Assembly (NCBI RefSeq): GCF_016429015.1
Contig: NZ_JAELTU010000029.1
Coordinates: 1-57,336 of the forward strand
Origin: Rhizobium sp. ASV20
Lineage (GTDB): Bacteria > Pseudomonadota > Alphaproteobacteria > Rhizobiales > Rhizobiaceae
DNA length: 57,336 nucleotides
Direction: 5' to 3'
Shown here: one piece after another, positions 15,324 to 25,620 of the stretch
Layout of the letters: every line of letters starts with the position of its first letter
Numbering within the stretch: position 1 is the first letter of the stretch
Position numbers and translations under genes: made by a program
Notes under the pieces: generated by a model
Told to the model about the DNA's origin: nothing
The model's database searches: none
Seen by the model: the letters and a program-made list of their open reading frames with translations, nothing else

Positions 15324-17432
15324 TCAGGCGAGCATACGGATCTTCGGCTCCCGATCGAAGTAGCGCCTGCCCGCAGCTTTGATGAAGGAAGTAAGATCGG
15401 TGGTGCCGGCATCGTCCTGAACGCCTGCCTTGTCCAGAAGCGCCTTTGCCGACGCGTCGTGACCGATCGCCTTGAGATGGCCGAAGGCATCCATCACCCA
15501 TTGAACCGCGGCCGCCTCGCGGACGAGCGTTGCCGCGCCTTCCTTGGAGAGGATGATGGCGACTGCATCGAACATCTGCGACGGCGAGCCCAGCAATTGG
15601 CCATCTGCCCTGATGGCGCTGCCGTCGGAAAGCTTCGTCTCGCCGATCCTCGACGCGACGAGGAACGGTTTTGCTTTTGCCTGGTTGAGCGCCTCGACGA
15701 GGTTGAAAATCGCCTTGGCGTCGCTGCCATCGGCGATCAGGATGCCGACATGCCGCCCTTCCAGCGTTTTCTTCATGTTTTGCTGGATCGACAAGGCCGG
15801 CGAAGGGGCAAGGGCGACCGGTGCGCGTGCTGCAGGGTTCCTGTGCGGAGCGCCAAGACCGAGACCGCTTGCGACGCGGCCGGCCAGGGCTTGGTCGACA
15901 TTCATGAGGTTGCCAACCATCCGCGGAGGAACCTGCTCAAGGCTGACTTTCGACAATTCGAAGACGAAAGCCGAGGCAATATGCGCCTGCTCTGATGAGG
16001 TTTGCGACGCCCAGAAGAGGCGAGCCTGGCTGTAATGATCGGCAAAAAGCTCCGCGCGAATTCTCAGCTTCTCCCCTTGCTCGCTATGGCCTTGCGCGTT
16101 TTCGAACGTGCGAAACCCCGTCACCGGACATTCGCGTGGTCCACCGATCTCGCCAGCCTCGCCGAGACTGTTCGGTTCGTAATTTGCGCGCCCCTTGGGC
16201 ACATGCATCTGCATCTGTCCGTCGCGCTGAAAATTCATAGCGGGGCATTTGGGCGCATTGATCGGCAATTGATGGAAGTTTGCCGTGCCGAGCCGCGATT
16301 TCTGCGTGTCGAGATAGCTGAACAGGCGACCCTGCAGCAGCGGATCGTTGGTGAAGTCGATGCCCGGAACGATATTGGCGGGGCAAAAGGCGACCTGCTC
16401 GGTCTCGGCGAAGAAATTGTCCGGATTGCGATCAAGCACCAGCCGACCGACGATCTTAAGAGGTAGAATTTCCTCTGGAATGATCTTGGTCGCGTCGAGA
16501 ACATCATAGGGCAGGCTTGCCGCGAAGGCCTCGTCGAAAAGTTGCAGGCCGAGCTCCCATTCGGGATACTGGCCGGCGGCGATCGCCTCGAAGAGATCCC
16601 GGCGATGGTAGTCGTTGTCGGCCGCCTGCAACTTCAGCGCTTCGTCCCAGATCAGCGACTGAATGCCGAGCTTTGGCCGCCAGTGAAATTTCACGAATGT
16701 GGATTTACCCGCTTCGTTGACCAGGCGAAATGTATGGATGCCGAAACCTTGCATCATGCGCAAGGAGCGGGGAATGGCGCGGTCCGACATTGCCCACATT
16801 AGCATATGTGTGGATTCAGGCATCAGGGAGGCCCAGTCCCAGAAGGTATCATGGGCGCTTGCCGCCTGCGGATAAGCCCTGTCCGCTTCCATCTTCACGG
16901 CATGGACGAGGTCCGGAAACTTCATGGCGTCCTGAATGAAGAAGACGGGGATATTGTTGCCGACGAGATCCCAGTTGCCCTGCTTTGTATAGAACTTCAC
17001 GGCAAAGCCGCGCACGTCGCGCGGCGTGTCCACCGAACCGGCACCGCCGGCGACGGTCGAGAAGCGAACGAAGACCGGAGTTTTCTCGCCTGCGCGCTGA
17101 AAGAGGTCGGCGCGCGTGATGTCTGACAGCGGCTCGTAGAGTTCGAAAAATCCATGAGCCCCCGACCCTCTGGCGTGCACGATACGCTCCGGAATGCGTT
17201 CGTGGTCGAAATGGAAAATCTTTTCGCGCAGCACGAAATCTTCCAGCAGGGTCGGACCACGCAAGCCCGCCTTCAGGCTGTTCTGATTGTCGGAGACATG
17301 AATTCCCTGGTTGGTGGTCAGATGATTTGCCTCGTCGTGGCGAGCGTCGGCTGGAATCTGCTGATGCGTTTCGCCGCCATTGCCACGCGTGGTCTCAAAT
17401 TGCCCGGTCTCGGATTTCCGTTTGGTTGCCAT
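15324..17432 (-). CDS. katE: Catalase, large-subunit clade (KatE/HPII)
   Basis: Breaks down hydrogen peroxide. 702 residues from ATG 17432 (GAGGAG upstream); an in-frame extension to 17576 lacks a ribosome site. The heme domain shows the catalytic His in [12 protein letters not shown] (His86), Asn in GNNIPVFF (about 159), the proximal heme Tyr in [12 protein letters not shown] and the AMNF-RDG-M region. Residues from about 555 form the extra C-terminal flavodoxin/DJ-1-like domain ([21 protein letters not shown]) of clade 2 catalases. A GGAAC-N16-GGTT element 33 bases upstream suggests EcfG control, as known for katE in Rhizobiales. Monocistronic. Confidence 0.95.
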   Translation of the reverse strand: MATKRKSETGQFETTRGNGGETHQQIPADARHDEANHLTTNQGIHVSDNQNSLKAGLRGPTLLEDFVLREKIFHFDHERIPERIVHARGSGAHGFFELYEPLSDITRADLFQRAGEKTPVFVRFSTVAGGAGSVDTPRDVRGFAVKFYTKQGNWDLVGNNIPVFFIQDAMKFPDLVHAVKMEADRAYPQAASAHDTFWDWASLMPESTHMLMWAMSDRAIPRSLRMMQGFGIHTFRLVNEAGKSTFVKFHWRPKLGIQSLIWDEALKLQAADNDYHRRDLFEAIAAGQYPEWELGLQLFDEAFAASLPYDVLDATKIIPEEILPLKIVGRLVLDRNPDNFFAETEQVAFCPANIVPGIDFTNDPLLQGRLFSYLDTQKSRLGTANFHQLPINAPKCPAMNFQRDGQMQMHVPKGRANYEPNSLGEAGEIGGPRECPVTGFRTFENAQGHSEQGEKLRIRAELFADHYSQARLFWASQTSSEQAHIASAFVFELSKVSLEQVPPRMVGNLMNVDQALAGRVASGLGLGAPHRNPAARAPVALAPSPALSIQQNMKKTLEGRHVGILIADGSDAKAIFNLVEALNQAKAKPFLVASRIGETKLSDGSAIRADGQLLGSPSQMFDAVAIILSKEGAATLVREAAAVQWVMDAFGHLKAIGHDASAKALLDKAGVQDDAGTTDLTSFIKAAGRRYFDREPKIRMLA

Positions 17433-17464
17433 GGTGAACTCCTCGTGCAGGATTGACCACGCCG

Positions 17465-17489
17465 AACCTTTGGGATCGACCATTGTTCC
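17465..17489 (-). promoter_or_regulatory. EcfG-like promoter of katE (GGTT variant)
   Basis: Minus strand GGAAC 17489-17485, 16 bases, GGTT 17468-17465, 33 bases before the katE start codon. Position supports function despite one -10 change. Confidence 0.55.
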
Positions 17490-17814
17490 AGGGAACCGCA
17501 CCAAGGGGTTAAATCGCGATAAGCGCGATACCGAGATCGGGTCGGCGCAGGCGGCGAAGATGCTCAGGCGCTTCAACGACGATCACTCCCAGGGTGGGCT
17601 GGCCGATGCCGTCCATAAAATGGCCGCGGCGAATCCGGCCATCCTTCAGGCCATCTAACCGCATAGAGATGCAGGCTAGATTTGCCATGGTCGGTCGCAG
17701 CGATATCGCCGATCCGGCTCGACACGTCGGATTGCTCGCCGACGGGATTTTTTCGACAACTCACTCGGCAAAATCGAACCCGTCGATGGACAGTCGGCCA
17801 TGGTTCACTTCTCG
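17490..17814. other. No supported gene
   Basis: Between the katE promoter and the DUF4142 gene. Short frames on both strands lack ribosome sites; one plus-strand frame ending at 17658 ([18 protein letters not shown]) looks like the tail of a former gene but cannot be assigned. Confidence 0.35.
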
Positions 17815-18354
17815 CTATTTGTTGAGATCTTCAGCCATCTGCAGATGATGTTCCAGGGTCGGGCGCGTCGTTGCCGCCCATGTCTTCAGATCAGCATTGT
17901 CCCCACCTTTGGCGTAGCGCTTGAAGAGATTGACGGCATCCTTGTGCACCTTGACCTGATCGACGTGATATCGCTTGTTGAAGCGAGCGTCGTGCAAGGC
18001 ACCGAGGGTTGCCAGCATTTTGGTCTGGCCGGAGGTCATGGCCGTCGGAAGCGACGCCTTGACCTTTCCGCTCGCCACAAGTCCCTTCAGTTCCTGGGTG
18101 GTCTTCTGGTGATCGGTGATCATCTGCTGCGCGAATGCCTGTGTGGCGGCATCGCCGCGCTCTAGCGCAAGCTTGCTTGCGGCAATTTCGAACTCGTCGC
18201 TCGTTGCCGCCTCCTCGACGAAGTCGGCCGTTTTCGGGGCGACCCCGATCAGCGAGTTGACGCCGGTCTTTTCTGCAGTGGATTGAGACAAGGCCGGCGT
18301 GGCGATCAGCGCCGCAAGCGCAACAATTGGGCTGACGATTGCAAGATGTTTCAT
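17815..18354 (-). CDS. DUF4142 periplasmic protein
   Basis: 179 residues. Sec signal peptide at 1-23 (HLAIVSPIVALAALIATPALS), then a four-helix ferritin-like DUF4142 domain: DFVEEAATSDEFEIAASKLALERG, AQQMITDHQKTTQELKGL, VKVHKDAVNLFKRYAKGG and the ending TRPTLEHHLQMAEDL. His/Glu/Asp at helix positions (EIA--K, DHQKTT, EHHLQ) fit the family. The function is not established; such genes are commonly stress-induced. GAGGAG precedes ATG 18354 and an EcfG-like element lies 30 bases upstream. Confidence 0.87.
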   Translation of the reverse strand: MKHLAIVSPIVALAALIATPALSQSTAEKTGVNSLIGVAPKTADFVEEAATSDEFEIAASKLALERGDAATQAFAQQMITDHQKTTQELKGLVASGKVKASLPTAMTSGQTKMLATLGALHDARFNKRYHVDQVKVHKDAVNLFKRYAKGGDNADLKTWAATTRPTLEHHLQMAEDLNK

Positions 18355-18383
18355 CGGGATCTCCTCGATTGGCGATGATGTCG

Positions 18384-18408
18384 AACAACCGAGGAATTGA
18401 AGTGTTCC
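18384..18408 (-). promoter_or_regulatory. EcfG-like promoter (TGTT variant)
   Basis: Minus strand GGAAC 18408-18404, 16 bases, TGTT 18387-18384, 30 bases before the DUF4142 gene. Confidence 0.5.
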
Positions 18409-18459
18409 CGTCTTTGGCGATATCGCCGGCCGATTTCATCATCACGGTCCGTTGCGGTC

Positions 18460-18484
18460 GGAACAATTGGCTGGCCCGCCAGTT
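18460..18484 (+). promoter_or_regulatory. EcfG-like promoter (AGTT variant)
   Basis: GGAAC 18460-18464, 16 bases, AGTT 18481-18484, 32 bases before the receiver gene at 18517; divergent from the element at 18384. Confidence 0.5.
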
Positions 18485-18516
18485 AGTTCGCAGGCCTGGA
18501 AGCGGAGGGTGAGATC

Positions 18517-18891
18517 ATGAAAGTCCTGATCGTTGAAGACGAAGCTATTATCGCACTCCATCTGAAGACGATTACGACCGATGCCGGATTTACAGCACTC
18601 GGACCGGCATCGACCATGGAGCAGGCGCTTGCCTACGCGCCCAAGGCAGACATCGCCCTGATCGATGTCGGGCTTTCCGATGGCAATAGCGGGCTTCAGC
18701 TCGCCCGCCGGCTGATGGATCGTCACTATACGACGGTCATTGTCATCACCGGTCTTCCCGAGGCCATTGACGAGGGGTTTGCGGGCGCCTTTGCCGTCAT
18801 CGCAAAGCCGTTCCACGATGAAAATGTCGCCGAGACTTTGCGACGCGCGAGCAACATGCGTCTGGCGGGCGGCCTTGCGACGGCGCATTGA
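18517..18891 (+). CDS. Single-domain response regulator
   Basis: 124-residue stand-alone CheY-like receiver. All key residues are visible: Glu/Asp pair in LIVEDEAI (8-9), phospho-acceptor Asp in ALIDVGL (about 48), Thr in VIVITG (about 76) and Lys in VIAKPF (about 97). No output domain, so it probably acts as a phosphate sink or by protein contact; single receivers next to GSR genes often act on HWE kinases. GGAGGG precedes ATG 18517. The sequence GPASTMEQAL resembles the receiver at 27947 (GPASSVEQAL), so the two are paralogs. Confidence 0.88.
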   Translation: MKVLIVEDEAIIALHLKTITTDAGFTALGPASTMEQALAYAPKADIALIDVGLSDGNSGLQLARRLMDRHYTTVIVITGLPEAIDEGFAGAFAVIAKPFHDENVAETLRRASNMRLAGGLATAH

Positions 18892-18924
18892 GGCGAACGC
18901 ACAGCCAATGCAGGGCCCATTCTG

Positions 18925-20709
18925 TCACTGCCGGCGAACCGTGATATCCGGTGATCGCTGCCATACGACTGACCAGGGGCCGATCCGGTCGGATGATGCC
19001 GATCCCAAGACAAGAAATGCATGATCCAGATCAGGCATGGCAGTGACGATCGTCTCGCTGGACAGATTGGCGGTGAGGCAAAGGATCGCCTGATCCAGTT
19101 GCCAACTCACCCGGACGAGCCGGCTGTCATCATGATGGATGGAAGCCGGATTTCGAGCAAGGCCAAGGATCGGTATGATCTGACTCTGCCTGAGAGCGAT
19201 CAGGCGCCTGTAATGGTCGACAATCTCCTCGTCTTGCCGGGCGTTGCTCCAGTCCAGCTTGGCGCCGAAAAACGTGGCTTCAAGCGTCGGATCGAGCGCA
19301 TCTGCGTCGTCAAATCCGGGCAGGCGCTTTAGCTCCTGTCTGCGCCCGATTCTGACCTTGTCGTTGAGAGCCTCGTCGAAGTCGCAGAAAAAGGGGAAGG
19401 GATCGATGCTGCCCCATTCTTCTCCCATGAACAGCATTGGGATCTCCGGTGCGAGCAAATATATGGCCGCGATGGCTTTCATTGCCTCGCGTGGATGGGA
19501 GACCAACATGCGGTCACCTTTCGCCCTGTTGCCGATCTGATCGTGGTTTTGAATGAAGGAGATGAAGGCGGTGGGCGGCAGATGCCCACTTGGCGAACCC
19601 CTCACGCCTCCGCGATAGGCCATAGGCTCTCCCTGAAACGAAAAACCCTCGGCGAGCGATCGCCGAAGGCAAGCCCGGCAATCGGCATAGTCGCCGTAAT
19701 AGCCGAAGGTCTCGCCGGTCGCCGCCACATGAAGGGCGTGGTGGATATCGTCGTTCCATTGCGCTGTGAAATGAAGAGGTCTTCCGGCATCGTCGCGCGC
19801 CAGAAGTCCGGCATTGTTGTCCTCGTTTTCGAGGATCAGATGGATGGGCCGTTCAGGAATGGCCCTTCGGGCCCGATCGGCCAACTCGGTGAGAATATGC
19901 GGCGTGCTATCGTCTCTGATCGCGTGCGCGGCATCCAGCCGCAGCCCGTCCATGCGAAACTCACGGAGCCAATAGATGGCGTTCTCAATGACGAAATCGC
20001 GAACGAAGCGGCTGCCCTTGCCATCGAAGTTCAGGCCAGGGCCCCAGCTGTTCTCGTGCCTTTCGCTGAAGATCTGCGCATAGGCGGGAAGATAGTTTCC
20101 GTCAGGTCCGAAATGATTGTAGACGACATCGAGAAAGACGCAGAGCCCGCGGGCGTGGGCCGCATCGACGAACATCTTTAGTTCCTGCGGGCGGCCATAG
20201 CTGCTGTCGGGCGCATAGGGCAAAACACCGTCGTAACCCCACCCGCGAAGCCCCCGGAAATCGGCAAGAGGCATGAGCTGGACCGCTGTAACGCCGAGGC
20301 GCTGGAGGTGATCGAGCCTTTCGATGGCAGACCGAAATGTGCCTGCTTGCGTGAAAGCGCCGACATGGAGTTCATAGATGACGATCTCCTCCCACGGTCG
20401 CCCGCGCCACGACGTGGTTTGCCATTCGAAGGCGGGATCGATCAGTTCACTCGGGCCGTGGACGTCGTCCGGCTGGTATCGCGAGGCCGGATCGGGGACC
20501 GCATGACCGTCGGGTAGAATGAAGCTGTAGCGATCGCCCGGCTTCACGTCAGGGACTTCGATAAGCTTCCAGCCATTTTCCGTGGCCGGCATGATCCATT
20601 CGCCTCGCGTCTCGATCCGCAACCTTACGCTTTCGGCAAGCGGCGCCCACAGACGAAAGAGGACGGCGTTTCGTTTCAGTTCAGGCCCGAATGTGAAGCT
20701 GCCTTCCAT
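18925..20709 (-). CDS. treZ: Malto-oligosyltrehalose trehalohydrolase (TreZ)
   Basis: Releases trehalose from maltooligosyl-trehalose, the second step of the TreYZ route from glycogen. 594 residues from ATG 20709 (GGTGG upstream). N-terminal carbohydrate-binding-like domain with FRLWAPLAESVRL, then a GH13 barrel: YELHVGAFT, VQLMPLADFRG, GWGYDGVLPYAPDSSYG, FLDVVYNHFG, the nucleophile region GLRLDAAHAI, the acid/base LILENED and FIQNHDQIGNR. All four GH13 regions are complete. Divergent from treY, with back-to-back EcfG promoters in between. Confidence 0.95.
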   Translation of the reverse strand: MEGSFTFGPELKRNAVLFRLWAPLAESVRLRIETRGEWIMPATENGWKLIEVPDVKPGDRYSFILPDGHAVPDPASRYQPDDVHGPSELIDPAFEWQTTSWRGRPWEEIVIYELHVGAFTQAGTFRSAIERLDHLQRLGVTAVQLMPLADFRGLRGWGYDGVLPYAPDSSYGRPQELKMFVDAAHARGLCVFLDVVYNHFGPDGNYLPAYAQIFSERHENSWGPGLNFDGKGSRFVRDFVIENAIYWLREFRMDGLRLDAAHAIRDDSTPHILTELADRARRAIPERPIHLILENEDNNAGLLARDDAGRPLHFTAQWNDDIHHALHVAATGETFGYYGDYADCRACLRRSLAEGFSFQGEPMAYRGGVRGSPSGHLPPTAFISFIQNHDQIGNRAKGDRMLVSHPREAMKAIAAIYLLAPEIPMLFMGEEWGSIDPFPFFCDFDEALNDKVRIGRRQELKRLPGFDDADALDPTLEATFFGAKLDWSNARQDEEIVDHYRRLIALRQSQIIPILGLARNPASIHHDDSRLVRVSWQLDQAILCLTANLSSETIVTAMPDLDHAFLVLGSASSDRIGPWSVVWQRSPDITVRRQ

Positions 20710-20752
20710 GCCACCTACCACCCACCGCTGATCCGCAATCCGTGACGTCTCG

Positions 20753-20777
20753 AACGCTGTCCGACGGGAAGTGTTCC
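20753..20777 (-). promoter_or_regulatory. EcfG (GSR) promoter of treZ, exact match
   Basis: Minus strand GGAAC 20777-20773, 16 bases, CGTT 20756-20753, 44 bases before treZ. Confidence 0.85.
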
Positions 20778-20784
20778 CGATCCT

Positions 20785-20809
20785 GGAACAGATCCCCTCT
20801 GCTGTCGTT
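20785..20809 (+). promoter_or_regulatory. EcfG (GSR) promoter of treY, exact match
   Basis: GGAAC 20785-20789, 16 bases, CGTT 20806-20809, 31 bases before treY. Its -35 is only 7 bases from the -35 of the treZ promoter, so two RNA polymerases may compete. Confidence 0.85.
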
Positions 20810-20840
20810 GGTAAGGGCGAGCATGCCGGAGGGAAAAGAG

Positions 20841-23321
20841 ATGGTGGTGCCGACCTCAACCTATCGACTACAATTTCGCGGCGACATGTCGTTCAAGAGG
20901 GCGCAGACCCTCATTCCTCATCTGAAGGACCTCGGCATCAGCCATGTCTACGCGTCGCCGATCTTTACCGCGATCCGCGGGTCGACGCATGGCTATGACG
21001 TGACAGATGCCAATGAGATCGACCCGGATATCGGGGGGCAGGAAGGTTTCGACCGCTTCGTAGCGGCTCTCAGATGCGCAGGGCTCGGCCTGATCCTCGA
21101 CATCGTTCCCAACCATATGGCCGCATCCGTGGAAAACCCCTGGTGGCGGGATGTATTGCGCCGTGGCCGCAACAGCAATTTTGCCGGCCATTTCGACATT
21201 GACTGGACCCACCGGCTCACATTGCCACTGCTCGGCAAGCCCCTTGACGAGGCGCTTCAGGCGCGGGAGCTCGAGCTTGCCGGCAGTTCTGGAAACGGTT
21301 CGCTGGAGCTGGTCTACTTTGACCATAGACTTCCGCTATCGGAGGGAACGGTAAGCGAGGTCGAGCGGCAAACCGGGCTGAAGGCGGCCCAGCTGCGGGC
21401 CCTTTCCATCGATCCGGAAAGAATGAAGGCGCTGCTTGCTAAACAGCATTGGCAATTGATCCATTGGACGGATGCGGCATCGAAGCTCAGCTATCGACGG
21501 TTCTTCGAGGTTGCCGGCCTGGTGGGAGTACGGGTGGAGGACCAGCGGGTTTTCGACGATACCCATCGGCTGGTGATTGAGCTGGTGCGCTCCGGCCAAA
21601 TCCAGGGGCTACGTATTGATCATGTCGACGGCCTTGCGGATCCAAAAATCTACCTCCAGCGCCTTCGCAGAGCCGTAGGGCCGGATATATTCATTGTCGT
21701 GGAGAAGATCCTTACGCGTGGCGAGACGCTGCCGGCGGATTGGCCGGTGTCCGGCACGACCGGGTATGAATTCATCGCTGCGCTGGCCGATCTGTTCGTG
21801 TCCGATGCGGGGTTGCGTGCCATGGATGCGGCATACCGGCCGGTGAGTGATGGACAGAGCGATCACAAAGAAAGCCTGCGCAAGGCAAAGCTCTTGATGA
21901 TCAAACGCAATTTCGCCGGCGAGTTGGCTCGATTGAGCCAATTGGCGAGCCGGATTTTTCCTGACCTCGACAGGGATAAAGTTTCCAGTGCACTTGCCGA
22001 ACTGCTCGCAGCCTTTCCGGTTTATCGACTGTATGGTTGCCAAGGTAGCCTTTCGGCGACCGATGACGCGGTCCTGCGCAACGCCATCATCCAGGCGCGG
22101 TCGAAGTTGGCGACGCAGGGTTGTCTCGATGCGATCGAAAGCCTGCTCGATGGTAGCGTCGCGGGGACTTCGGCCGGCGAGTTCAGGGCAAGATTTCAGC
22201 AACTCAGCGGACCGCTCATGGCCAAGTCTGTCGAGGACACGCTATTTTATCGCGACAATCGGCTGATCGCCTTGAACGAGGTCGGCGGCGAAGCCGCAGA
22301 CCCGCGGGGCGGCGTCGAGGCCTTCCATCGAAGCATGGCGGAGCGCCGTCGCCTTCAGCATTGCGGCCTGTCGTCGACTTCCACTCATGACACAAAACGC
22401 GGCGAAGATGCGCGCGCCCGGCTTTACAGTTTGACCCAGCTTCCCGAGATGTGGATCGCGGGCGTTGAGCGGTGGCGCGTCCAGAACGCCTCCTTTTGCA
22501 GGCATCTCGCACAGGGACCAGCGCCGGAGCCTAACGTCGAATGGATGCTCTATCAGGCGCTCGCCGGTATCTGGCCTGAGGATATCGAGCCAATGGATCG
22601 TGGCGATGAACTGCGCCATCGCTTTCGGGCATATGTCCTAAAGGCGATCCGCGAGGCGAAGTTGCGCACGGATTGGCTGGTGGAAAACCCTTCCTATGAG
22701 GAGGCGGTCCTTGCCTATGCCGATGCGCTTCTCTGTCCCGAAAATCGTGCGTTCAGGACCGATTTCGAGCGGACCTTGCGTCCGTTCGTCGAGTTTGGCT
22801 ATCGCAACAGTCTGGCACAACTGCTGATCAAGCTCACGGCGCCGGGGATCCCCGACATTTATCAGGGAACAGAAGGTCTCGATTTCAGCATGGTCGATCC
22901 CGACAACCGCAGGCCGGTGGTCGAGGCATGGAGCGGCGTTGCGCCACAGCAAAAGTCTGCGGAAGCCACGATGGCTGGGCTAAAGCGGGACATTATTCGG
23001 ACGGTTCTCAACCATCGCAACAATCATCCCGGCCTTTTTCTCGAAGGTAGCTATCTGCCTTTGAACGTGCGGGGTGCGCGATCGGACAGGCTGGTTGCCT
23101 ACGCGCGCATCTGGGGGCCGGAGGCGGCGATCACCGTTGTTCCGCGCCTGGTCGATGGCCAAGGGCCGGATTACTGGCAGGACACGGAAATCGTCATGCC
23201 AACACTGCATTGCGGACAGGTGTCCGATCTGTTCACGGGCAAGTCTCTGCCGATGACGGCCATTCCCGCTGTTCAGTTGTTTGACGCTCGCCCCGTCGCC
23301 TTCCTCATTGGGACACGTTGA
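20841..23321 (+). CDS. treY: Malto-oligosyltrehalose synthase (TreY)
   Basis: Turns the reducing end of maltodextrins into a trehalose unit by internal transglycosylation. 826 residues from ATG 20841, chosen because GGAGGG lies 7 bases upstream; ATG 20823 is weaker. Typical TreY features: STYRLQF at the start, SHVYASPIF, GSTHGYDV, LILDIVPNHMA, GLRIDHVDGLADP (nucleophile Asp), VEKIL (acid/base Glu), STSTHDTKRGED and GIPDIYQGTE. Length is normal for the family. With TreZ and GlgX it forms a glycogen-to-trehalose module for osmotic and desiccation stress. glgX follows 91 bases downstream. Confidence 0.95.
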   Translation: MVVPTSTYRLQFRGDMSFKRAQTLIPHLKDLGISHVYASPIFTAIRGSTHGYDVTDANEIDPDIGGQEGFDRFVAALRCAGLGLILDIVPNHMAASVENPWWRDVLRRGRNSNFAGHFDIDWTHRLTLPLLGKPLDEALQARELELAGSSGNGSLELVYFDHRLPLSEGTVSEVERQTGLKAAQLRALSIDPERMKALLAKQHWQLIHWTDAASKLSYRRFFEVAGLVGVRVEDQRVFDDTHRLVIELVRSGQIQGLRIDHVDGLADPKIYLQRLRRAVGPDIFIVVEKILTRGETLPADWPVSGTTGYEFIAALADLFVSDAGLRAMDAAYRPVSDGQSDHKESLRKAKLLMIKRNFAGELARLSQLASRIFPDLDRDKVSSALAELLAAFPVYRLYGCQGSLSATDDAVLRNAIIQARSKLATQGCLDAIESLLDGSVAGTSAGEFRARFQQLSGPLMAKSVEDTLFYRDNRLIALNEVGGEAADPRGGVEAFHRSMAERRRLQHCGLSSTSTHDTKRGEDARARLYSLTQLPEMWIAGVERWRVQNASFCRHLAQGPAPEPNVEWMLYQALAGIWPEDIEPMDRGDELRHRFRAYVLKAIREAKLRTDWLVENPSYEEAVLAYADALLCPENRAFRTDFERTLRPFVEFGYRNSLAQLLIKLTAPGIPDIYQGTEGLDFSMVDPDNRRPVVEAWSGVAPQQKSAEATMAGLKRDIIRTVLNHRNNHPGLFLEGSYLPLNVRGARSDRLVAYARIWGPEAAITVVPRLVDGQGPDYWQDTEIVMPTLHCGQVSDLFTGKSLPMTAIPAVQLFDARPVAFLIGTR

Positions 23322-23357
23322 CGGGGTCTCCATCGCGCGATGCGCCGGCCCAACGAC

Positions 23358-23383
23358 GGAACAATCCCCACCCTTGCGGTGTT
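23358..23383 (+). promoter_or_regulatory. Possible internal EcfG-like promoter of glgX
   Basis: GGAAC 23358-23362, 17 bases, TGTT 23380-23383, 29 bases before glgX. Spacer and -10 both deviate, so this is tentative. Confidence 0.3.
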
Positions 23384-23412
23384 TCTGCAGCGCACCAACG
23401 GCGAGGATTTCC

Positions 23413-25482
23413 ATGACAGAAGAGACAAGGTACGGCGTGATCGAGGCAGGCGAATTCTCGCGGCTCGGCGCCCATCATGATGGACAGGGCGTCAATTTCG
23501 CGCTCTTCAGCGCTCATGCCGAACGGGTCGAACTCTGCCTTTTCGACGAGTCTGGCAGTCATGAAATCGAACGGCTCGTGCTGCCGGAATACACCAATGA
23601 GATCTGGCACGGCTATGTGCCGGGACTGCAACCGGGAGCATTGTACGGATATCGCGTCCATGGTCCATTCGACCCGGAAAAGGGGCATCGCTTCAATCCG
23701 AACAAGCTGCTGGTCGATCCCTATGCCCGCGAACTGGTGGGCGGCATCGAGTGGTCGCAGGCTCAGTTCGCCTACAGGTTGAACGATGACGAGAAGGACC
23801 TGTCTTTCGATGTCACCGATAGTGCTGCGCAAATGCCGAAGTGCAGGGTCGTCGCACCGGCCAATACGGATATGCTAAACGGCGATCGTCCATCAATTCC
23901 TTGGTCACGGACGATTTTCTACGAGGCCCACGTCAAGGGACTGACAATGCTTCATCCGGCCATTCCGCCGGAGCTGCGCGGAACGTTCGAAGGATTGGGA
24001 CACAGCGCAATCATCGATCATATTCGCAGCCTCGGAATGACCTCGATCGAACTGATGCCCATTCATTTTTTTCCCGATGACGGCCATCTGCTCGACAAGG
24101 GTCTGAGCAACTACTGGGGCTATAATACGCTGGCCTTTTTCGCCCCTGCCAGCCGCTATTATGGTCCAAGGGGACTTGCGGGCTTACGCGACATGGTGCG
24201 CGCCTTCCACGATGCCGGCATCGAAGTGATCCTGGATGTCGTCTACAATCATACGGCCGAGGGCAACGAGCTTGGCCCGACCCTCTCCTTTAAGGGGATC
24301 GATAACTTCTCCTACTACCGAACCCTGCCGGACCAGCCGCGCTACTACATCAACGATACCGGCACGGGCAACACCATCAATACCTCGCATCCGCGCGTGC
24401 TGCAGATGGTCACGGACTCGCTGCGCTACTGGGCGACAGAGATGGAGATTGACGGCTTTCGCTTCGATCTCGGCACGATCCTTGGGCGGGAACCCGAAGG
24501 TTTCGACCAACGCAGCGGCTTTTTCGACGCAGTCGGACAGGATCCCGTACTGTCGAAGGTCAAGCTCATCGGCGAGCCCTGGGATATCGGCCCCGGCGGC
24601 TACCAGGTCGGTGGCTTTCCACCCGGCTGGTCGGAGTGGAACGACAAATATCGCGATACGATCCGCGCCTACTGGAAGGGGGACCCTGGAACGACGCGCG
24701 ATTTTGCCGCACGCATCCTCGGCTCGGGCGATGTCTATGACCTGCGGGGGCGCCGACCCTGGGCAAGCGTCAACTTCGTCGCGGCGCATGACGGTTTCAC
24801 CCTCAATGACCTGGTTTCCTACAACGACAAGCACAACGAGGCCAATGGCGAGGACAATAATGACGGCCATGGCGACAATCGCAGCTTCAACTATGGCGCC
24901 GAAGGACCGACGCAGGAGGACATTATCAATGCGACGCGCGAGCGACAGAAGCGCAATTTTCTCGCGACGCTGCTTTTTTCGCATGGAACGCCGATGCTGC
25001 TTGCCGGCGACGAAATCGGCCGCAGCCAGATGGGCAACAATAATGGTTATTGTCAGGACAATGAGCTGAGCTGGATCCACTGGCAGAATATCTATCCCAG
25101 CGGCGAGACGCTATGCGCCTTTGCCAAACGTCTGATAGCGCTCAGGCAGGATCATTCGATCCTGAGGCGCGAAAGCTGGCGGGACGGTCTGGAAGTATCC
25201 TGGCTGCATCCCGCCGGTGGTGAAATGGCGGAGGAGCAATGGGACGACGAAGCCGGCACAGCGATCGGACTTCGCCTCAGGCGGGATCATCTCGACGAGG
25301 AGGGGTGGGACGATGTGCTGATCCTGTTCAATCCTCGAGACCGCGAGACCGGGTTTGCCTTGCCTGACGACAAGTCGTGGACACTCGTCATCACGACCTC
25401 GGACGTGCTCAGCGACGACACGCCGAAAACGGATCTATCGGATCTTAGACTGGAGGAGAGGAGTTGCGTGCTGCTAAGATGA
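23413..25482 (+). CDS. glgX: Glycogen debranching enzyme (GlgX)
   Basis: Hydrolyses alpha-1,6 branches of limit dextrin. 689 residues from ATG 23413 (GAGGA upstream). CBM48 N-terminal domain ([46 protein letters not shown]), then the GH13_11 barrel: [46 protein letters not shown] (nucleophile Asp), LIGEPWD (acid/base Glu) and [24 protein letters not shown]. Complete. It feeds linear dextrins to TreY and TreZ; the block is co-oriented with treY. Confidence 0.95.
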   Translation: [689 protein letters not shown]

Positions 25483-25620
25483 CCCCAATGGCGAAGCGTA
25501 TGCTCTGAGCCAACTTGCCGATTGTGCCGGAGGGCGAAAGAGCCGATCAGGCTCTATCGCAAAGCGCGCAGTTAAGCTGGCCGGAGCATGACGGCGCGCC
25601 CAATCGGGAGCGCGTCGCTA

